From assembly GCF_023148685.1 (NCBI RefSeq), contig NZ_JAHXNL010000002.1:434001-498000 (forward strand): a DNA stretch of 64,000 nucleotides, given 5' to 3'. Origin of the DNA: Georgenia sp. EYE_87 (GTDB lineage Bacteria; Actinomycetota; Actinomycetes; Actinomycetales; Actinomycetaceae). The position numbers and the translations under genes are program-made. The notes beneath the pieces are model-generated. The model searched no databases. It saw only the letters and a program-made list of their open reading frames with translations, and was not told the DNA's origin. This document shows positions 35,311 through 44,251 of the stretch, piece by piece (the first letter of the stretch is position 1; each line of letters begins with the position of its first letter).

Positions 35311-35591
35311 CCCGGACGATCTCCGCCGAGGGGCGCGGGGAGATAATCGGGGCGGTGACGCCCGGAAACCGGGACTTTCGGCCCGGGCGGGGCCCGGGGC
35401 GGTTGTCCGCCCGTGAAACATTTCGGTAACGCTTTTCCCGAAGATCTCACGATGTGGCTCGTCGGGCGGGTGGGGCGGGTTAATGTCGGCTCTGTTGACC
35501 GCCGATCCAGGACCGCGCGGACGGGTGCTCTCCCTGAAGAGCGTGCGACCCGCCTCCACGGGCCTCGGCCCCACACATGCAGGAGATACGC
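35311..35591 (+). other. 281-bp noncoding region upstream of the nucleoside importer
   Basis: No gene recognised. A short perfect hairpin CCCGG-AAA-CCGGG (35361-35373) may end the amidohydrolase transcript. Further on, the sequence becomes less GC-rich (about 35411-35455) and has a -10-like TAATGT at 35481-35486 that could start the BMP lipoprotein transcript. No -35 or known riboswitch motif was recognised. Confidence 0.4.
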
Positions 35592-36704
35592 GTGAAGAAG
35601 AGCATCTACGCGACGGCGCTTGCTGCGACCGCCGCCCTCGCGCTCGCGGCCTGTGGCGCAGCGCCCGAGGACGAGCCCGCCGGCAACGCCAACGGTGGCG
35701 ACGGCACCAGCGCAGCCGGGGGGGACAACGCCGACTTCCTCGCGTGCGTCGTCTCCGACCAGGGCGGCTGGGACGACCAGTCGTTCAACCAGTCCGCGTA
35801 CGAGGGCCTCCAGGCCGCCGTCGAGGAGCTCGGCATCGAGCAGGCCGACGCCGAGTCGCAGGCCGACTCCGACTACGGCCCGAACGTCGACTCGATGGTC
35901 CAGCAGGGCTGCGACCTGACCATCGGTGTCGGCTTCCTCCTCGAGGACCCCATCCAGCAGGCCGCCGAGGCGAACCCGGACACGAACTTCGCCCTCATCG
36001 ACTCGGCGTTCTCCGGCCCGGACTTCGCTCCGGTCGAGCTCGAGAACGCCAAGCCGATCCTCTTCAACACGGCCGAGGCCTCCTACCTCGCCGGCTACGT
36101 CGCCGCGGGCACCACCAAGACCGGCACGGTCGCCACCTTCGGCGGCCTGCAGATCCCGTCCGTGTCCATCTTCATGGACGGCTTCGCCGACGGCGTCGCG
36201 AAGTACAACGAGGACAACGGTGCGGACGTCCAGCTCCTCGGCTGGGACAAGGAGGCCCAGAACGGCTCCTTCACCGGTGACTTCGAGAACCAGGCGAACG
36301 GCCAGACACTGACCGAGCAGTTCATCGCCCAGGGCGCGGACATCGTCATGCCGGTCGCCGGCCCGGTGGGTCTCGGCGCCGCGGCGGCCGCCCAGGCCGC
36401 GGGCGACGTGATGATCGTCGGCGTCGACTCCGACTGGTACGAGTCCACCGAGTACGGCGCGATCGTGCTGACCTCCGTGGTCAAGCAGATCGGCCAGGCG
36501 GTCCAGGACACCATCACCGAGTCCGTCGAGGGCGAGTTCACCAACGAGCCGTACGTCGGCACGCTGGAGAACGAGGGCGTGGGCCTGGCGCCGTTCCACG
36601 ACTTCGACGCCGAGGTCCCGCAGGAGGTCAAGGACGCGGTCGCGCAGCTGCAGGAGCAGATCATCTCGGGCGAGATCACCGTGGAGACGCCGAACGCCCC
36701 GTGA
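35592..36704 (+). CDS. BMP family nucleoside-binding lipoprotein
   Basis: A 370-residue BmpA/PnrA-type binding lipoprotein. The signal peptide ends in LAAC (Cys21), followed by a Gly/Asn/Asp linker. The mature domain has the family opening CVVSDQGGWDDQSFNQSAYEGL, split by convention into VVSDxGGxDDxSFN, and later NFALIDSAF, YLAGYVAA and GVDSDWYES segments. GTG 35592 follows AGGAGA with 7 nt spacing. It feeds purine or pyrimidine nucleosides to the ABC transporter encoded next. A strong hairpin after it probably keeps it more abundant than the downstream ABC subunits. Confidence 0.95.
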   Translation: MKKSIYATALAATAALALAACGAAPEDEPAGNANGGDGTSAAGGDNADFLACVVSDQGGWDDQSFNQSAYEGLQAAVEELGIEQADAESQADSDYGPNVDSMVQQGCDLTIGVGFLLEDPIQQAAEANPDTNFALIDSAFSGPDFAPVELENAKPILFNTAEASYLAGYVAAGTTKTGTVATFGGLQIPSVSIFMDGFADGVAKYNEDNGADVQLLGWDKEAQNGSFTGDFENQANGQTLTEQFIAQGADIVMPVAGPVGLGAAAAAQAAGDVMIVGVDSDWYESTEYGAIVLTSVVKQIGQAVQDTITESVEGEFTNEPYVGTLENEGVGLAPFHDFDAEVPQEVKDAVAQLQEQIISGEITVETPNAP

Positions 36705-36724
36705 CCCGCTGATCGCACATGCAC

Positions 36725-36759
36725 TGTGACGGCCCGGCCCTGGCGGCCGGGCCGTCACA
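36725..36759. terminator. hairpin between BMP lipoprotein and ABC ATPase genes
   Basis: TGTGACGGCCCGGCC (36725-36739) pairs perfectly with 36745-36759 around a 5-nt loop, 20 bp after the stop. It is either a terminator or, since the transporter genes follow on the same strand, an attenuating or mRNA-stabilising hairpin. Confidence 0.65.
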
Positions 36760-36832
36760 CGCTCGCCCGGTACCGTGACGACGCGGTACCTGAATCGAAC
36801 GGCGGCTGCCGAACCGGATGGAGCCCAGGGAC

Positions 36833-38413
36833 GTGAAGCTAGAACTGCGCGGGATCACCAAGGCCTTCGGGCCGCTGGTCGCGAACGATCACATCGACCT
36901 GGTGGTCGAGCCGGGTGAGATCCACGCCCTCCTCGGTGAGAACGGGGCCGGCAAGAGCACGCTCATGAACGTGCTCTACGGCCTGTACACCCCCGACGAC
37001 GGGCAGATCCTCCTCGACGACAGGCCCGTCACGTTCTCCGGCCCGGGCGACGCCGTCGCCGCCGGCATCGGCATGGTCCACCAGCACTTCATGCTGGTCC
37101 CGGTCTTCACCGTGGCCGAGTCGCTCGCCCTGGGCTACGAGCCTGTCGGCGCGGCCGGGCTCATCAAGGTCGACGAGGCCCGGCGCCGGGTGAAGGAGAT
37201 CTCGGACCGCTTCGGCTTCGACGTCGACCCCGACGCCTACATCGAGAACCTGCCCGTGGGCGCGCAGCAGCGGGTGGAGATCATCAAGGCCCTCTCCCGC
37301 GACGCGGAGGTGCTCATCCTCGACGAGCCCACGGCGGTCCTGACCCCCCAGGAGACCGACGAGCTCATCGAGATCATGCGTCAGCTCAAGGCGAGCGGCA
37401 CCTCGATCGTCTTCATCACCCACAAGCTGCGCGAGGTCCGCGCCGTCGCCGACCGCATCACCGTCATCCGCCGGGGCAAGGTCGTCGGCGAGGCGAGACC
37501 CACGTCGTCCGAGACCGAGCTGGCCTCGATGATGGTCGGCCGCTCCGTGAACCTCGGCGTGGACAAGGCGCCCGCGCAGGGGGGCGAGGAGTCGTTCGTC
37601 GTCTCCGGCCTCACCGTGCTCGACCCCGCCGGTAAGACGATGGTCGACCGGGTCAGCTTCGCCGTGCGCCGCGGCGAGATCCTCGCCGTCGCCGGCGTGC
37701 AGGGCAACGGCCAGACCGAGCTGACCGAGACGATCCTCGGGCTCACGGAACCGGTGTCCGGCTCCATCACCCTCGACGGCGAGGAGCTCACCGGCCGGAC
37801 GGTCAAGGAGCGGCTGCGCGCCGGCGTCGGGTTCGTGCCGGAGGACCGGTCCACGGACGGCATCATCTCGTCCTTCTCCGTGGCGGAGAACCTCGTCCTC
37901 GACCTCTACGACACCGAGCCCTTCGCGTCCGGGCTGGCGATGAGCCCGGCGGTGGTCCGCGAGAACGCCGAGAAGCGCGCCCGTGAGTTCGACGTCCGGC
38001 TCACCTCGACCGCGGACCCGATCTCCACCCTCTCCGGCGGCAACCAGCAGAAGGTCGTCATCGCCCGCGAGATGTCCCGCCCGCTGCGGGTCCTCGTCGC
38101 CTCCCAGCCCACGCGCGGCCTGGACGTCGGCTCCATCGAGTTCATGCACAAGCGCATCGTCGAGGAGCGGGACCGGGGGACCCCGGTCGTCATCGTCTCC
38201 ACCGAGCTCGACGAGGTCCTCGCCCTGGCCGACCGCATCGCCGTGATGTACCGCGGCCAGATCGTGGGCATCGTCGACGGCGGCACGGACCGTGACGTGC
38301 TCGGCCTCATGATGGCCGGCGTCCCCCTCGAGGAGGCGCAGGTGCAGGCCGCCGAGCACAAGACCACCCTGGCCGCGGCCGACGCCGTCGCCGAGCAGGA
38401 GGGAACGTCGTGA
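36833..38413 (+). CDS. nucleoside ABC transporter ATP-binding protein (double ABC domain)
   Basis: A 526-residue ATPase with two fused nucleotide-binding domains of the sugar/nucleoside importer type (NupA/RbsA-like). Domain 1 has Walker A GENGAGKST near residues 38-46, signature LPVGAQQRVEI and Walker B EVLILDEPT. Domain 2 has a degenerate Walker A (GVQGNGQTEL), as is usual for the family, signature LSGGNQQKVVI and ASQPTRGLD. GTG 36833 is preferred because GGAG lies 9 nt upstream; ATG 36818 is the alternative. Its stop overlaps the first permease start. Confidence 0.95.
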   Translation: MKLELRGITKAFGPLVANDHIDLVVEPGEIHALLGENGAGKSTLMNVLYGLYTPDDGQILLDDRPVTFSGPGDAVAAGIGMVHQHFMLVPVFTVAESLALGYEPVGAAGLIKVDEARRRVKEISDRFGFDVDPDAYIENLPVGAQQRVEIIKALSRDAEVLILDEPTAVLTPQETDELIEIMRQLKASGTSIVFITHKLREVRAVADRITVIRRGKVVGEARPTSSETELASMMVGRSVNLGVDKAPAQGGEESFVVSGLTVLDPAGKTMVDRVSFAVRRGEILAVAGVQGNGQTELTETILGLTEPVSGSITLDGEELTGRTVKERLRAGVGFVPEDRSTDGIISSFSVAENLVLDLYDTEPFASGLAMSPAVVRENAEKRAREFDVRLTSTADPISTLSGGNQQKVVIAREMSRPLRVLVASQPTRGLDVGSIEFMHKRIVEERDRGTPVVIVSTELDEVLALADRIAVMYRGQIVGIVDGGTDRDVLGLMMAGVPLEEAQVQAAEHKTTLAAADAVAEQEGTS

Positions 38414-39738
38414 CCGACCCCGTCAACGAGAACCCGCAGCCCGCGGCCCAGCCCGGCGACGTGGTCGCGCAGGGCGAGCAGGTGCCGGCTCCCGAGGGGA
38501 CCCCGGGCTCCGCGGTCCGCGGCGGGCCCGGCGGTGAGACGCGCACCGGGCAGTTCTTCCGCGACCTGCTCTCCGGCACGTGGCTGGTGTCGGTCCTCGC
38601 CGTCGTCGTCGCCCTCGTGATCGGCGGTGTGCTCATCGCGCTGGCCGACGCACGGGTGCAGGAGACCGCGACCTACCTCTTCGCCCGGCCCGCCGACTTC
38701 TTCTCGGCCGTCTGGGACACCGTCTACGGCGCGTACCGGGCCATGTTCCGCGGCGCGATCTACGACTTCCGGGCCGAGACCTTCAGCCGGGCCGTCCGGC
38801 CGCTGACGGAGACCCTTGTCTTCTCCGTGCCGCTCATCCTGGCGGGCCTCGGGCTGGCCGTCGGCTTCCGCGCCGGCCTGTTCAACATCGGCGCCCAGGG
38901 GCAGATCGTCCTCGGCGGCATCTTCGGCGCGTTCATCGGCTTCACCTTCGACCTCCCGGTCGTGCTGCACGTGACGCTCGCCGCGATCGGGGCCGCCCTC
39001 GGCGGCGCCATCTGGGCCGGCATCGCCGGTTTCCTCAAGGCCCGCACCGGCGCCAACGAGGTGATCGTGACGATCATGCTCAACAACATCGCCGTCTACC
39101 TGGTCGCCTACCTCCTGACGACCCAGGCGTTCCGGCTCCCGAACTCGCCGTTCCCGAAGTCCCCGGACATCCCCTCGGACTCGGCCGCCTACCCGCTGCT
39201 GCTCGGGCCCAGCTTCCGGCTCCACGCCGGGTTCCTGGTGGCGATCGCGGCGACGTTCTTCGTGTGGTGGCTCCTCGAGCGCTCGACCATCGGCTTCGAG
39301 ATCCGTGCGGCGGGCTCGAACCCGAACGCCTCGCGCACGGCCGGCATCTCGGTCAACCGCGTCGTGGTGCTGACCATGGTGATCTCCGGCGCCCTGTGCG
39401 GGCTCGCCGGGTCGGCCCAGGTGCTCGGCACCGAGCGCGCCCTGACCGCTGGCGTGGCCGCCAGCTACGGGTTCGACGCCATCACGGTGGCCCTGCTCGG
39501 CCGGTCCCGGCCGGTCGGCACGTTCCTCGCCGGCCTGCTTTTCGGCGCCCTGCGCGCGGGCGGCGTGCTCATGCAGTCGACCACCCAGACCCCGATCGAC
39601 ATCATCCTCGTGGTGCAGTCGATCATCGTTCTTCTCATCGCCGCGCCGCCCCTGGTGCGCGCGATCTTCCGGCTCCCCGCCCCGGGGGCCCGCCCGCGGG
39701 GTGCGCGCACCCCGGTCGTGAAGGAGGCGGCGGCATGA
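38410..39738 (+). CDS. nucleoside ABC transporter permease (NupB-like)
   Basis: A 442-residue permease of the BPD_transp_2 family. A hydrophilic Pro/Gly-rich N-terminus (1-50) precedes about ten membrane helices. The family segment GLFNIGAQGQIVLGGIFGAF lies near residues 155-175 and FEIRAAGSNPNASRTAGISV near 296-315, the ATPase-contact loop. GTG 38410 overlaps the ATPase stop and its own stop overlaps the second permease start, so the three genes are coupled. Confidence 0.94.
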   Translation: MTDPVNENPQPAAQPGDVVAQGEQVPAPEGTPGSAVRGGPGGETRTGQFFRDLLSGTWLVSVLAVVVALVIGGVLIALADARVQETATYLFARPADFFSAVWDTVYGAYRAMFRGAIYDFRAETFSRAVRPLTETLVFSVPLILAGLGLAVGFRAGLFNIGAQGQIVLGGIFGAFIGFTFDLPVVLHVTLAAIGAALGGAIWAGIAGFLKARTGANEVIVTIMLNNIAVYLVAYLLTTQAFRLPNSPFPKSPDIPSDSAAYPLLLGPSFRLHAGFLVAIAATFFVWWLLERSTIGFEIRAAGSNPNASRTAGISVNRVVVLTMVISGALCGLAGSAQVLGTERALTAGVAASYGFDAITVALLGRSRPVGTFLAGLLFGALRAGGVLMQSTTQTPIDIILVVQSIIVLLIAAPPLVRAIFRLPAPGARPRGARTPVVKEAAA

Positions 39739-41027
39739 GTACCGCGATCACCGAGCAGGCCCGGCCGCAGGAGCGCACCGACGTCGTCCTCAAGCCCATC
39801 AGCTGGCGCTGGCCCATCCTTTACGGCGTGCTGACGCTCGCCGCGCTGCTGCTCTTCACCCTCCTGCCGCGCCTCGAGGGCGAGACCATCTACCAGGTGT
39901 CCCGCGGCAGCGACTTCGTCCAGATCCCCAACTTCGCGGTGCCCGCGGCGCTGACCAACTGGCTGCTGGTGGCCGTGATGACCGTCCTGACGGTCCTCGC
40001 CGGCTGGCTCACGAGGAGCCGGCGCGACGTGCTCAGATGGATCCCCGTTCTCTTCGGCATCGCCTTCGTCCTGACGTTCCTCACCTACGTGGGCGCCGGC
40101 CGCTCGACGGTCATCCCGGTGACCACCCTGCTCTCCGGCGCCCTGGCGCTGTCCGTCCCGCTCGTCTTCGGGGCCCTGTGCGGCGTGGTCTGCGAGCGCT
40201 CGGGCATCGTCAACATCGCCATCGAGGGACAGCTGCTGAGCGGCGCCTTCCTGGCCGCGGTGGTGGGCTCGCTGACCTCCAGCGCCTATCTCGGCATGAT
40301 CGCGGCGCCGATCGCCGGCGCCCTCGTCGGGATGCTGCTGGTCTTCTTCGCGGTGCGGTACTGGGTGGACCAGATCATCGTCGGCGTCGTCCTCAACGTG
40401 CTGGTGGTCGGCGTGACGAGCTTCCTGTTCTCCACGGTGCTCACCGAGGACAAGGCCACCTGGAACGCCAACCAGCGACTCCCCGAGCTGCCCATCCCGC
40501 TGCTCTCCGAGATCCCCGTGATCGGTCCCGTGCTCTTCCGGCAGACGCTGCTCGTCTACATCATGTACGCGGTCGTGGTGCTGCTGCAGATCTTCGTCTT
40601 CCGCAGCCGCTGGGGCCTGCGCATGCGCGCCGTCGGCGAGCACCCGAAGGCCGCGGACACGGTCGGCATCAAGGTGAACCGCACGCGCGTGGTCAACACG
40701 ATCTTCGGCGGTGCGATCGCCGGCCTGGGCGGCGCGTTCTTCACCGTCGGCTCCGGGCTGGCGTTCGGCAAGGAGATGTCCGCCGGGCAGGGCTACATCG
40801 CCCTGGCGGCGATGATCCTCGGCAAGTGGAACCCCACGGGCGCGGTGGCCGCGGCGCTGCTGTTCGGCTTCTCCAAGAACCTCGGGAACGTGCTGTCGAC
40901 CATCGGCTCGACCGTGCCGTCCGAGTTCCTGCTGATGCTGCCCTACGCCGTGACGATCTTCGCGGTCGCCGGCCTCGTCGGCCGGGTGCGGGCGCCCGCC
41001 GCGGAGAACATCCCCTACATCAAGTGA
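39735..41027 (+). CDS. nucleoside ABC transporter permease (NupC-like)
   Basis: A 430-residue BPD_transp_2 permease, second membrane subunit. Family segments are GIVNIAIEGQLLSGAFLAA near residues 156-174 and LRMRAVGEHPKAADTVGIKV near 295-315. ATG 39735 overlaps the previous stop (ATGA) and follows GGAGG. Together with the BMP lipoprotein, the ATPase and the other permease it completes a nucleoside importer. cdd follows after only 14 bp, tying uptake to cytidine deamination. Confidence 0.94.
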   Translation: MSTAITEQARPQERTDVVLKPISWRWPILYGVLTLAALLLFTLLPRLEGETIYQVSRGSDFVQIPNFAVPAALTNWLLVAVMTVLTVLAGWLTRSRRDVLRWIPVLFGIAFVLTFLTYVGAGRSTVIPVTTLLSGALALSVPLVFGALCGVVCERSGIVNIAIEGQLLSGAFLAAVVGSLTSSAYLGMIAAPIAGALVGMLLVFFAVRYWVDQIIVGVVLNVLVVGVTSFLFSTVLTEDKATWNANQRLPELPIPLLSEIPVIGPVLFRQTLLVYIMYAVVVLLQIFVFRSRWGLRMRAVGEHPKAADTVGIKVNRTRVVNTIFGGAIAGLGGAFFTVGSGLAFGKEMSAGQGYIALAAMILGKWNPTGAVAAALLFGFSKNLGNVLSTIGSTVPSEFLLMLPYAVTIFAVAGLVGRVRAPAAENIPYIK

Positions 41028-41041
41028 GCGGAGATCCGTCC

Positions 41042-41470
41042 ATGGGCACCATCACCGACGACGCCACCTGGGCCCTGCTGCGGGACCTCGCCACCGAGGC
41101 CATGACACGGGCGTACGCCCCTTACTCGCGCTACCCGGTGGGAGCGGCGGCGCTGGTGGAGGACGGGCGCACCGTCTCCGGGTGCAACGTGGAGAACGCC
41201 GCCCTCGGCGTCACCCTGTGCGCGGAGTGCGGGCTGGTCTCCGAGCTCGTCCGCTCGGGCGGCGGTCGCCTGGTCGCGTTCACGTGCGTCGACGGCGACG
41301 GCAGCATCCTCGTCCCGTGCGGGCGGTGCCGCCAGCTCCTCTGGGAGCACGGCGGCCCCGAGCTCGAGCTCCTGATGCCGGCCGGGGTGCGCACGCTGGC
41401 CGAGGTCCTGCCCGACGCGTTCGGGCCGGCCTACCTGAACCGGTCCCGCCCACCTGGAGAGAACGCATGA
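41042..41470 (+). CDS. cdd: cytidine deaminase
   Basis: A 142-residue tetrameric-type cytidine deaminase converting (deoxy)cytidine to (deoxy)uridine. The zinc/active-site signatures are complete: NVENAALGVTLCAECG contains the Cys-Ala-Glu catalytic site (CAE), and PCGRCRQLLWE supplies two more Cys ligands. The N-terminal APYSRYPVGAAAL contributes to the nucleoside pocket. ATG 41042 lies 14 bp after the permease stop. Its own stop overlaps deoA (ATGA), so deamination and phosphorolysis are co-expressed. Confidence 0.95.
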   Translation: MGTITDDATWALLRDLATEAMTRAYAPYSRYPVGAAALVEDGRTVSGCNVENAALGVTLCAECGLVSELVRSGGGRLVAFTCVDGDGSILVPCGRCRQLLWEHGGPELELLMPAGVRTLAEVLPDAFGPAYLNRSRPPGENA

Positions 41471-42756
41471 CTGAGCCTTTCGACGCCGTCGACGTCATCC
41501 GCGCCAAGCGCGACCGCGAGGAGCTGAGCGGGGAGCAGATCGACTGGGTCATCGACGCGTACACGCGCGGCGTGGTCGCCGAGGAGCAGATGAGCGCCCT
41601 CGCAATGGCGATCTTCCTGAACGGCATGGGACGGGCGGAGATCGCCCGGTGGACCGACGCGATGATCCGCTCCGGGGAGCGGATGGACTTCTCCGCCCTC
41701 TCGCGCCCGACGTCGGACAAGCACTCCACCGGCGGGGTGGGCGACAAGATCACCCTGCCGCTGGCTCCGCTCGTCGCGGTGTTCGGCGTCGCTGTGCCCC
41801 AGCTGTCCGGACGCGGCCTGGGCCACACCGGCGGCACGCTGGACAAGCTCGAGGCCATCCCGGGCTGGCGGGCGGCGCTGTCGAACGAGGAGGTGCTCGC
41901 CCAGCTCGAGGACGTCGGTGCCGTGATCTGCGCCGCCGGTTCCGGGCTCGCCCCTGCCGACAAGAAGCTCTACGCGTTGCGGGACACCACCTCGACGGTG
42001 GAGTCCATCCCGCTCATCGCCTCCTCGATCATGAGCAAGAAGATCGCCGAGGGCACCGGTTCCCTCGTCCTCGACGTGAAGGTCGGCTCCGGCGCGTTCA
42101 TGAAGGACCTCGACCGGGCCCGCCAGCTCGCGGAGACGATGGTGGCGCTCGGCACCGACGCGGGGGTGCGCACGGTGGCCCTGCTCACCGACATGTCCAC
42201 CCCGCTCGGCCTCACCGTCGGCAACGCCCTGGAGGTCCGCGAGTCCGTGGAGGTCCTCGCCGGCGGCGGGCCCTCCGACGTCGTCGAGCTGACCGTCGCC
42301 CTGGCGCGCGAGATGCTCGCCGGCGCGGGGCGGGACGACGTCGATCCCGAGGCCGCGCTCAAGGACGGGCGCGCCATGGACGTCTGGCGCAGGATGATCG
42401 CCGCGCAGGACGGCGACCCCGACGCCCCGCTGCCCGTGGCCGAGCACACCGAGGACGTCGTCGCCGAGGCCGACGGGGTGCTGACGGGGCTCGACGCCTA
42501 CGACGTCGGCGTCGCCTCCTGGCGGCTCGGCGCCGGGCGTGCCCGCAAGGAGGACCCGGTCCAGGCAGTCGCCGGGATCGAGATCCATGCCAAGCCGGGG
42601 GAGCGCGTCCGGGCCGGGCAGAAGCTGCTCACCCTGCACACCGCGACCCCGGAGAGGTTCACCCGCGCCAAGGAGGCGCTCGCCGGGGCCGTCACCATCG
42701 AGCCGGACGGCGCCGCCGAGGATCGCTCGATCGTGCTCGACAAGGTGACCGCCTGA
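41467..42756 (+). CDS. deoA: thymidine phosphorylase
   Basis: A 429-residue pyrimidine nucleoside phosphorylase cleaving thymidine or deoxyuridine to base and deoxyribose-1-phosphate. Signatures are DKHSTGGVGDK for phosphate binding, LSGRGLGHTGGTLDKLE (residues 114-130), and the ASSIMSKKIAEG loop. A C-terminal domain with VGVASWRLGAGRARKED follows. ATG 41467 overlaps the cdd stop. It yields the sugar phosphate that the mutase and DeoC encoded downstream can consume. Confidence 0.96.
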   Translation: MTEPFDAVDVIRAKRDREELSGEQIDWVIDAYTRGVVAEEQMSALAMAIFLNGMGRAEIARWTDAMIRSGERMDFSALSRPTSDKHSTGGVGDKITLPLAPLVAVFGVAVPQLSGRGLGHTGGTLDKLEAIPGWRAALSNEEVLAQLEDVGAVICAAGSGLAPADKKLYALRDTTSTVESIPLIASSIMSKKIAEGTGSLVLDVKVGSGAFMKDLDRARQLAETMVALGTDAGVRTVALLTDMSTPLGLTVGNALEVRESVEVLAGGGPSDVVELTVALAREMLAGAGRDDVDPEAALKDGRAMDVWRRMIAAQDGDPDAPLPVAEHTEDVVAEADGVLTGLDAYDVGVASWRLGAGRARKEDPVQAVAGIEIHAKPGERVRAGQKLLTLHTATPERFTRAKEALAGAVTIEPDGAAEDRSIVLDKVTA

Positions 42757-42793
42757 GGGAGCGAACGGGCGGTGCGGGGTTGCCGTGCCCGCG

Positions 42794-42811
42794 CGGCCGG
42801 GTTGCCGGCCG
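42794..42811. terminator. possible terminator hairpin after deoA
   Basis: CGGCCGG (42794-42800) and CCGGCCG (42805-42811) form a 7-bp stem with a GTTG loop, 38 bp after the deoA stop. Confidence 0.4.
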
Positions 42812-42901
42812 CCGGGGGCGTCCGACACTCGGCCCGACTGGCCGCCCTTGACGTCCTACCCCCGGTCGCCGGCCGCCGGCACCTGCGGCACCCTGTCGTC
42901 C

Positions 42902-43882
42902 ATGACCTTCCCCGGCTGGCGGCACCTGCACCTCGGCACCGTCCTGGGCCGCCTCGCCCGTCCACCGGCTGCCCGTCCATCGGCTGCCCGTCCGCCGGCC
43001 GCCCGTCCGCTGGCCGCTCCGCTGCAGGTGAGCCGCCACGACGGTCCTGCAGGCTCCGCCGGGCCCGGTCGCGAGGATGGCTCTGCGCGTCCTCGCGCAC
43101 CCCGGGCCGCGGCCCGCACCCCTCGGCCCGTGCGACCCCAGCTCGTCACGCTCGGCGGCGCGCCGGCCCGGCAGAGCGACCCGACGACCTGCGGCTCGAC
43201 CGTCCTGCTCATGCTCGCCGCGACCGGCGACCCGTTGCTCGCCGCCTGGCTCGAGGACGGCGCCATCCCAGGCGAGCTGCCTCCGCACCGGCTCCCGCCC
43301 GAGATCCCGCCCGGTCCCCAGGCCGCCGACGCCGCCGGCCGGATGGCCGCGGCGCAGCGCCACATCAAGGAGCGCACTGGCGCTCACGCCCTCGGGCCCC
43401 TGCGCTGGCCGGGTGCGCTCGGCACCCCGCCCTGGACCGCCGCCCGCGAGGCCCGGTTCCCCGGTGTGCGGTACCGGGCCGTCCCCGTCGACGACGCCTC
43501 CCCGGCCGGCGCCGCGCTGCTCTCGGAGGTCCACGCAGCCACCCTCGAGGGCGTTCCGGTGCCGCTGTACGCCGGCGGAGACCTCGGTGGTGGCGTCGCG
43601 GCTGCCGTCCCGCGGCACGTGGTGCTCGCCGTCCCGCCGCCGCCGGACGCCCCCCACCGCGGCCACGACGGCGAGGGCGACCCCGTCCTCCACGTGTACG
43701 AGCCCTCCGGCGGGCGGGTGCACCAGGTCCGGACGGCCGAGCTGCTCGGGCGGACCACGCCGCACCCCGCGCTGGGCGGCTGGACCCACGTGTGCTGGGT
43801 GCTGCTGCCCCGCCCCGCACGGGTCTCCGACTCCCTTGCGCCGCCCAGTCCCGCGCGGCAGGCTGGGCAGACGATTCCGTGA
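42902..43882 (+). CDS. papain/C39-like fold protein of unknown function
   Basis: A 326-residue protein with no recognised family. After an Arg/Pro/Ala-rich first 75 residues it shows the layout of a papain-fold cysteine hydrolase: a nucleophile-like Cys97 in QSDPTTCGSTVL, a His239 in VPRHVVLAV and Glu267 in LHVYEPSGG, where C39-type enzymes usually have Asp. There is no signal peptide, so a cytoplasmic role is likely. ATG 42902 is used, though frames are open upstream. A 75-residue acidic protein gene follows 17 bp later with a strong Shine-Dalgarno, so the two are probably co-transcribed. Confidence 0.6.
   Translation: MTFPGWRHLHLGTVLGRLARPPAARPSAARPPAARPLAAPLQVSRHDGPAGSAGPGREDGSARPRAPRAAARTPRPVRPQLVTLGGAPARQSDPTTCGSTVLLMLAATGDPLLAAWLEDGAIPGELPPHRLPPEIPPGPQAADAAGRMAAAQRHIKERTGAHALGPLRWPGALGTPPWTAAREARFPGVRYRAVPVDDASPAGAALLSEVHAATLEGVPVPLYAGGDLGGGVAAAVPRHVVLAVPPPPDAPHRGHDGEGDPVLHVYEPSGGRVHQVRTAELLGRTTPHPALGGWTHVCWVLLPRPARVSDSLAPPSPARQAGQTIP
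42959..43018. repeat. 15-bp tandem repeat, four copies, in the C39-like gene
   Basis: Four head-to-tail units related to CGTCCACCGGCTGCC encode RPPAA, RPSAA, RPPAA and RPLAA. The unit is a multiple of three, so copy number can change without frameshift. Confidence 0.7.
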
Positions 43883-43899
43883 CCGTTCGAGGAGGAGCA

Positions 43900-44127
43900 A
43901 TGAGCGAGCAGCCCGACAGCACCGCCATCGAGCTGGACCCGGAGACCCTGGCGGAGGACCACCTCGTCACCGAGGACCCGGCCGACCTGCCCGAGGAGTA
44001 CGAGCCCGACCCTGACCTCGTCTCGGCCACGCGCGAGGCCGACCACGCGGACGTCGCTGAGCAGCTCACCGAGGTGCCCGGCATGGACGAGGAGGGCGAC
44101 GAGGGCGAGGCCGCGGAGGAGTTCTAG
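43900..44127 (+). CDS. small acidic protein of unknown function
   Basis: A 75-residue, extremely acidic protein (about one third Asp or Glu, ending EGDEGEAAEEF) without Cys, membrane segments or a signal peptide. It contains EADHADVAEQLTEVPGMDE, which reads like a conserved core. The Shine-Dalgarno GGAGGAG gives it the strongest initiation signal in this area. It lies 17 bp after the C39-like gene and before a good terminator, so it closes that transcription unit. It could be a partner or inhibitor of the upstream protein, but this is a guess from position. Confidence 0.65.
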   Translation: MSEQPDSTAIELDPETLAEDHLVTEDPADLPEEYEPDPDLVSATREADHADVAEQLTEVPGMDEEGDEGEAAEEF

Positions 44128-44133
44128 CTACCG

Positions 44134-44169
44134 GGTGCCCCGCCGCCTCCCCACGGGCGGCGGGGCACC
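44134..44169. terminator. hairpin terminator after the acidic protein gene
   Basis: GGTGCCCCGCCGCC (44134-44147) pairs perfectly with 44156-44169: a 14-bp stem and 8-nt loop, beginning 7 bp after the stop. Confidence 0.75.
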
Positions 44170-44251
44170 GGGCGTCCGGCGTCCCGCCGACGCTCGTCCT
44201 GCCCGTACGGTGTCTCCCACCGTGCGTGGCCCCCAAGCAGGTGGAGGAACG

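Noticed and set aside
31156-35574. 1472-codon continuous minus-strand frame across the DeoR-family, RNA ligase, manC and amidohydrolase genes
   Set aside because: Only the last 278 codons (31156-31992) match a protein family. The rest lies antisense to clear plus-strand genes.
35311-35591. Purine or other riboswitch before the BMP nucleoside-binding gene
   Set aside because: No conserved aptamer motif could be recognised, only short GC-rich hairpins.
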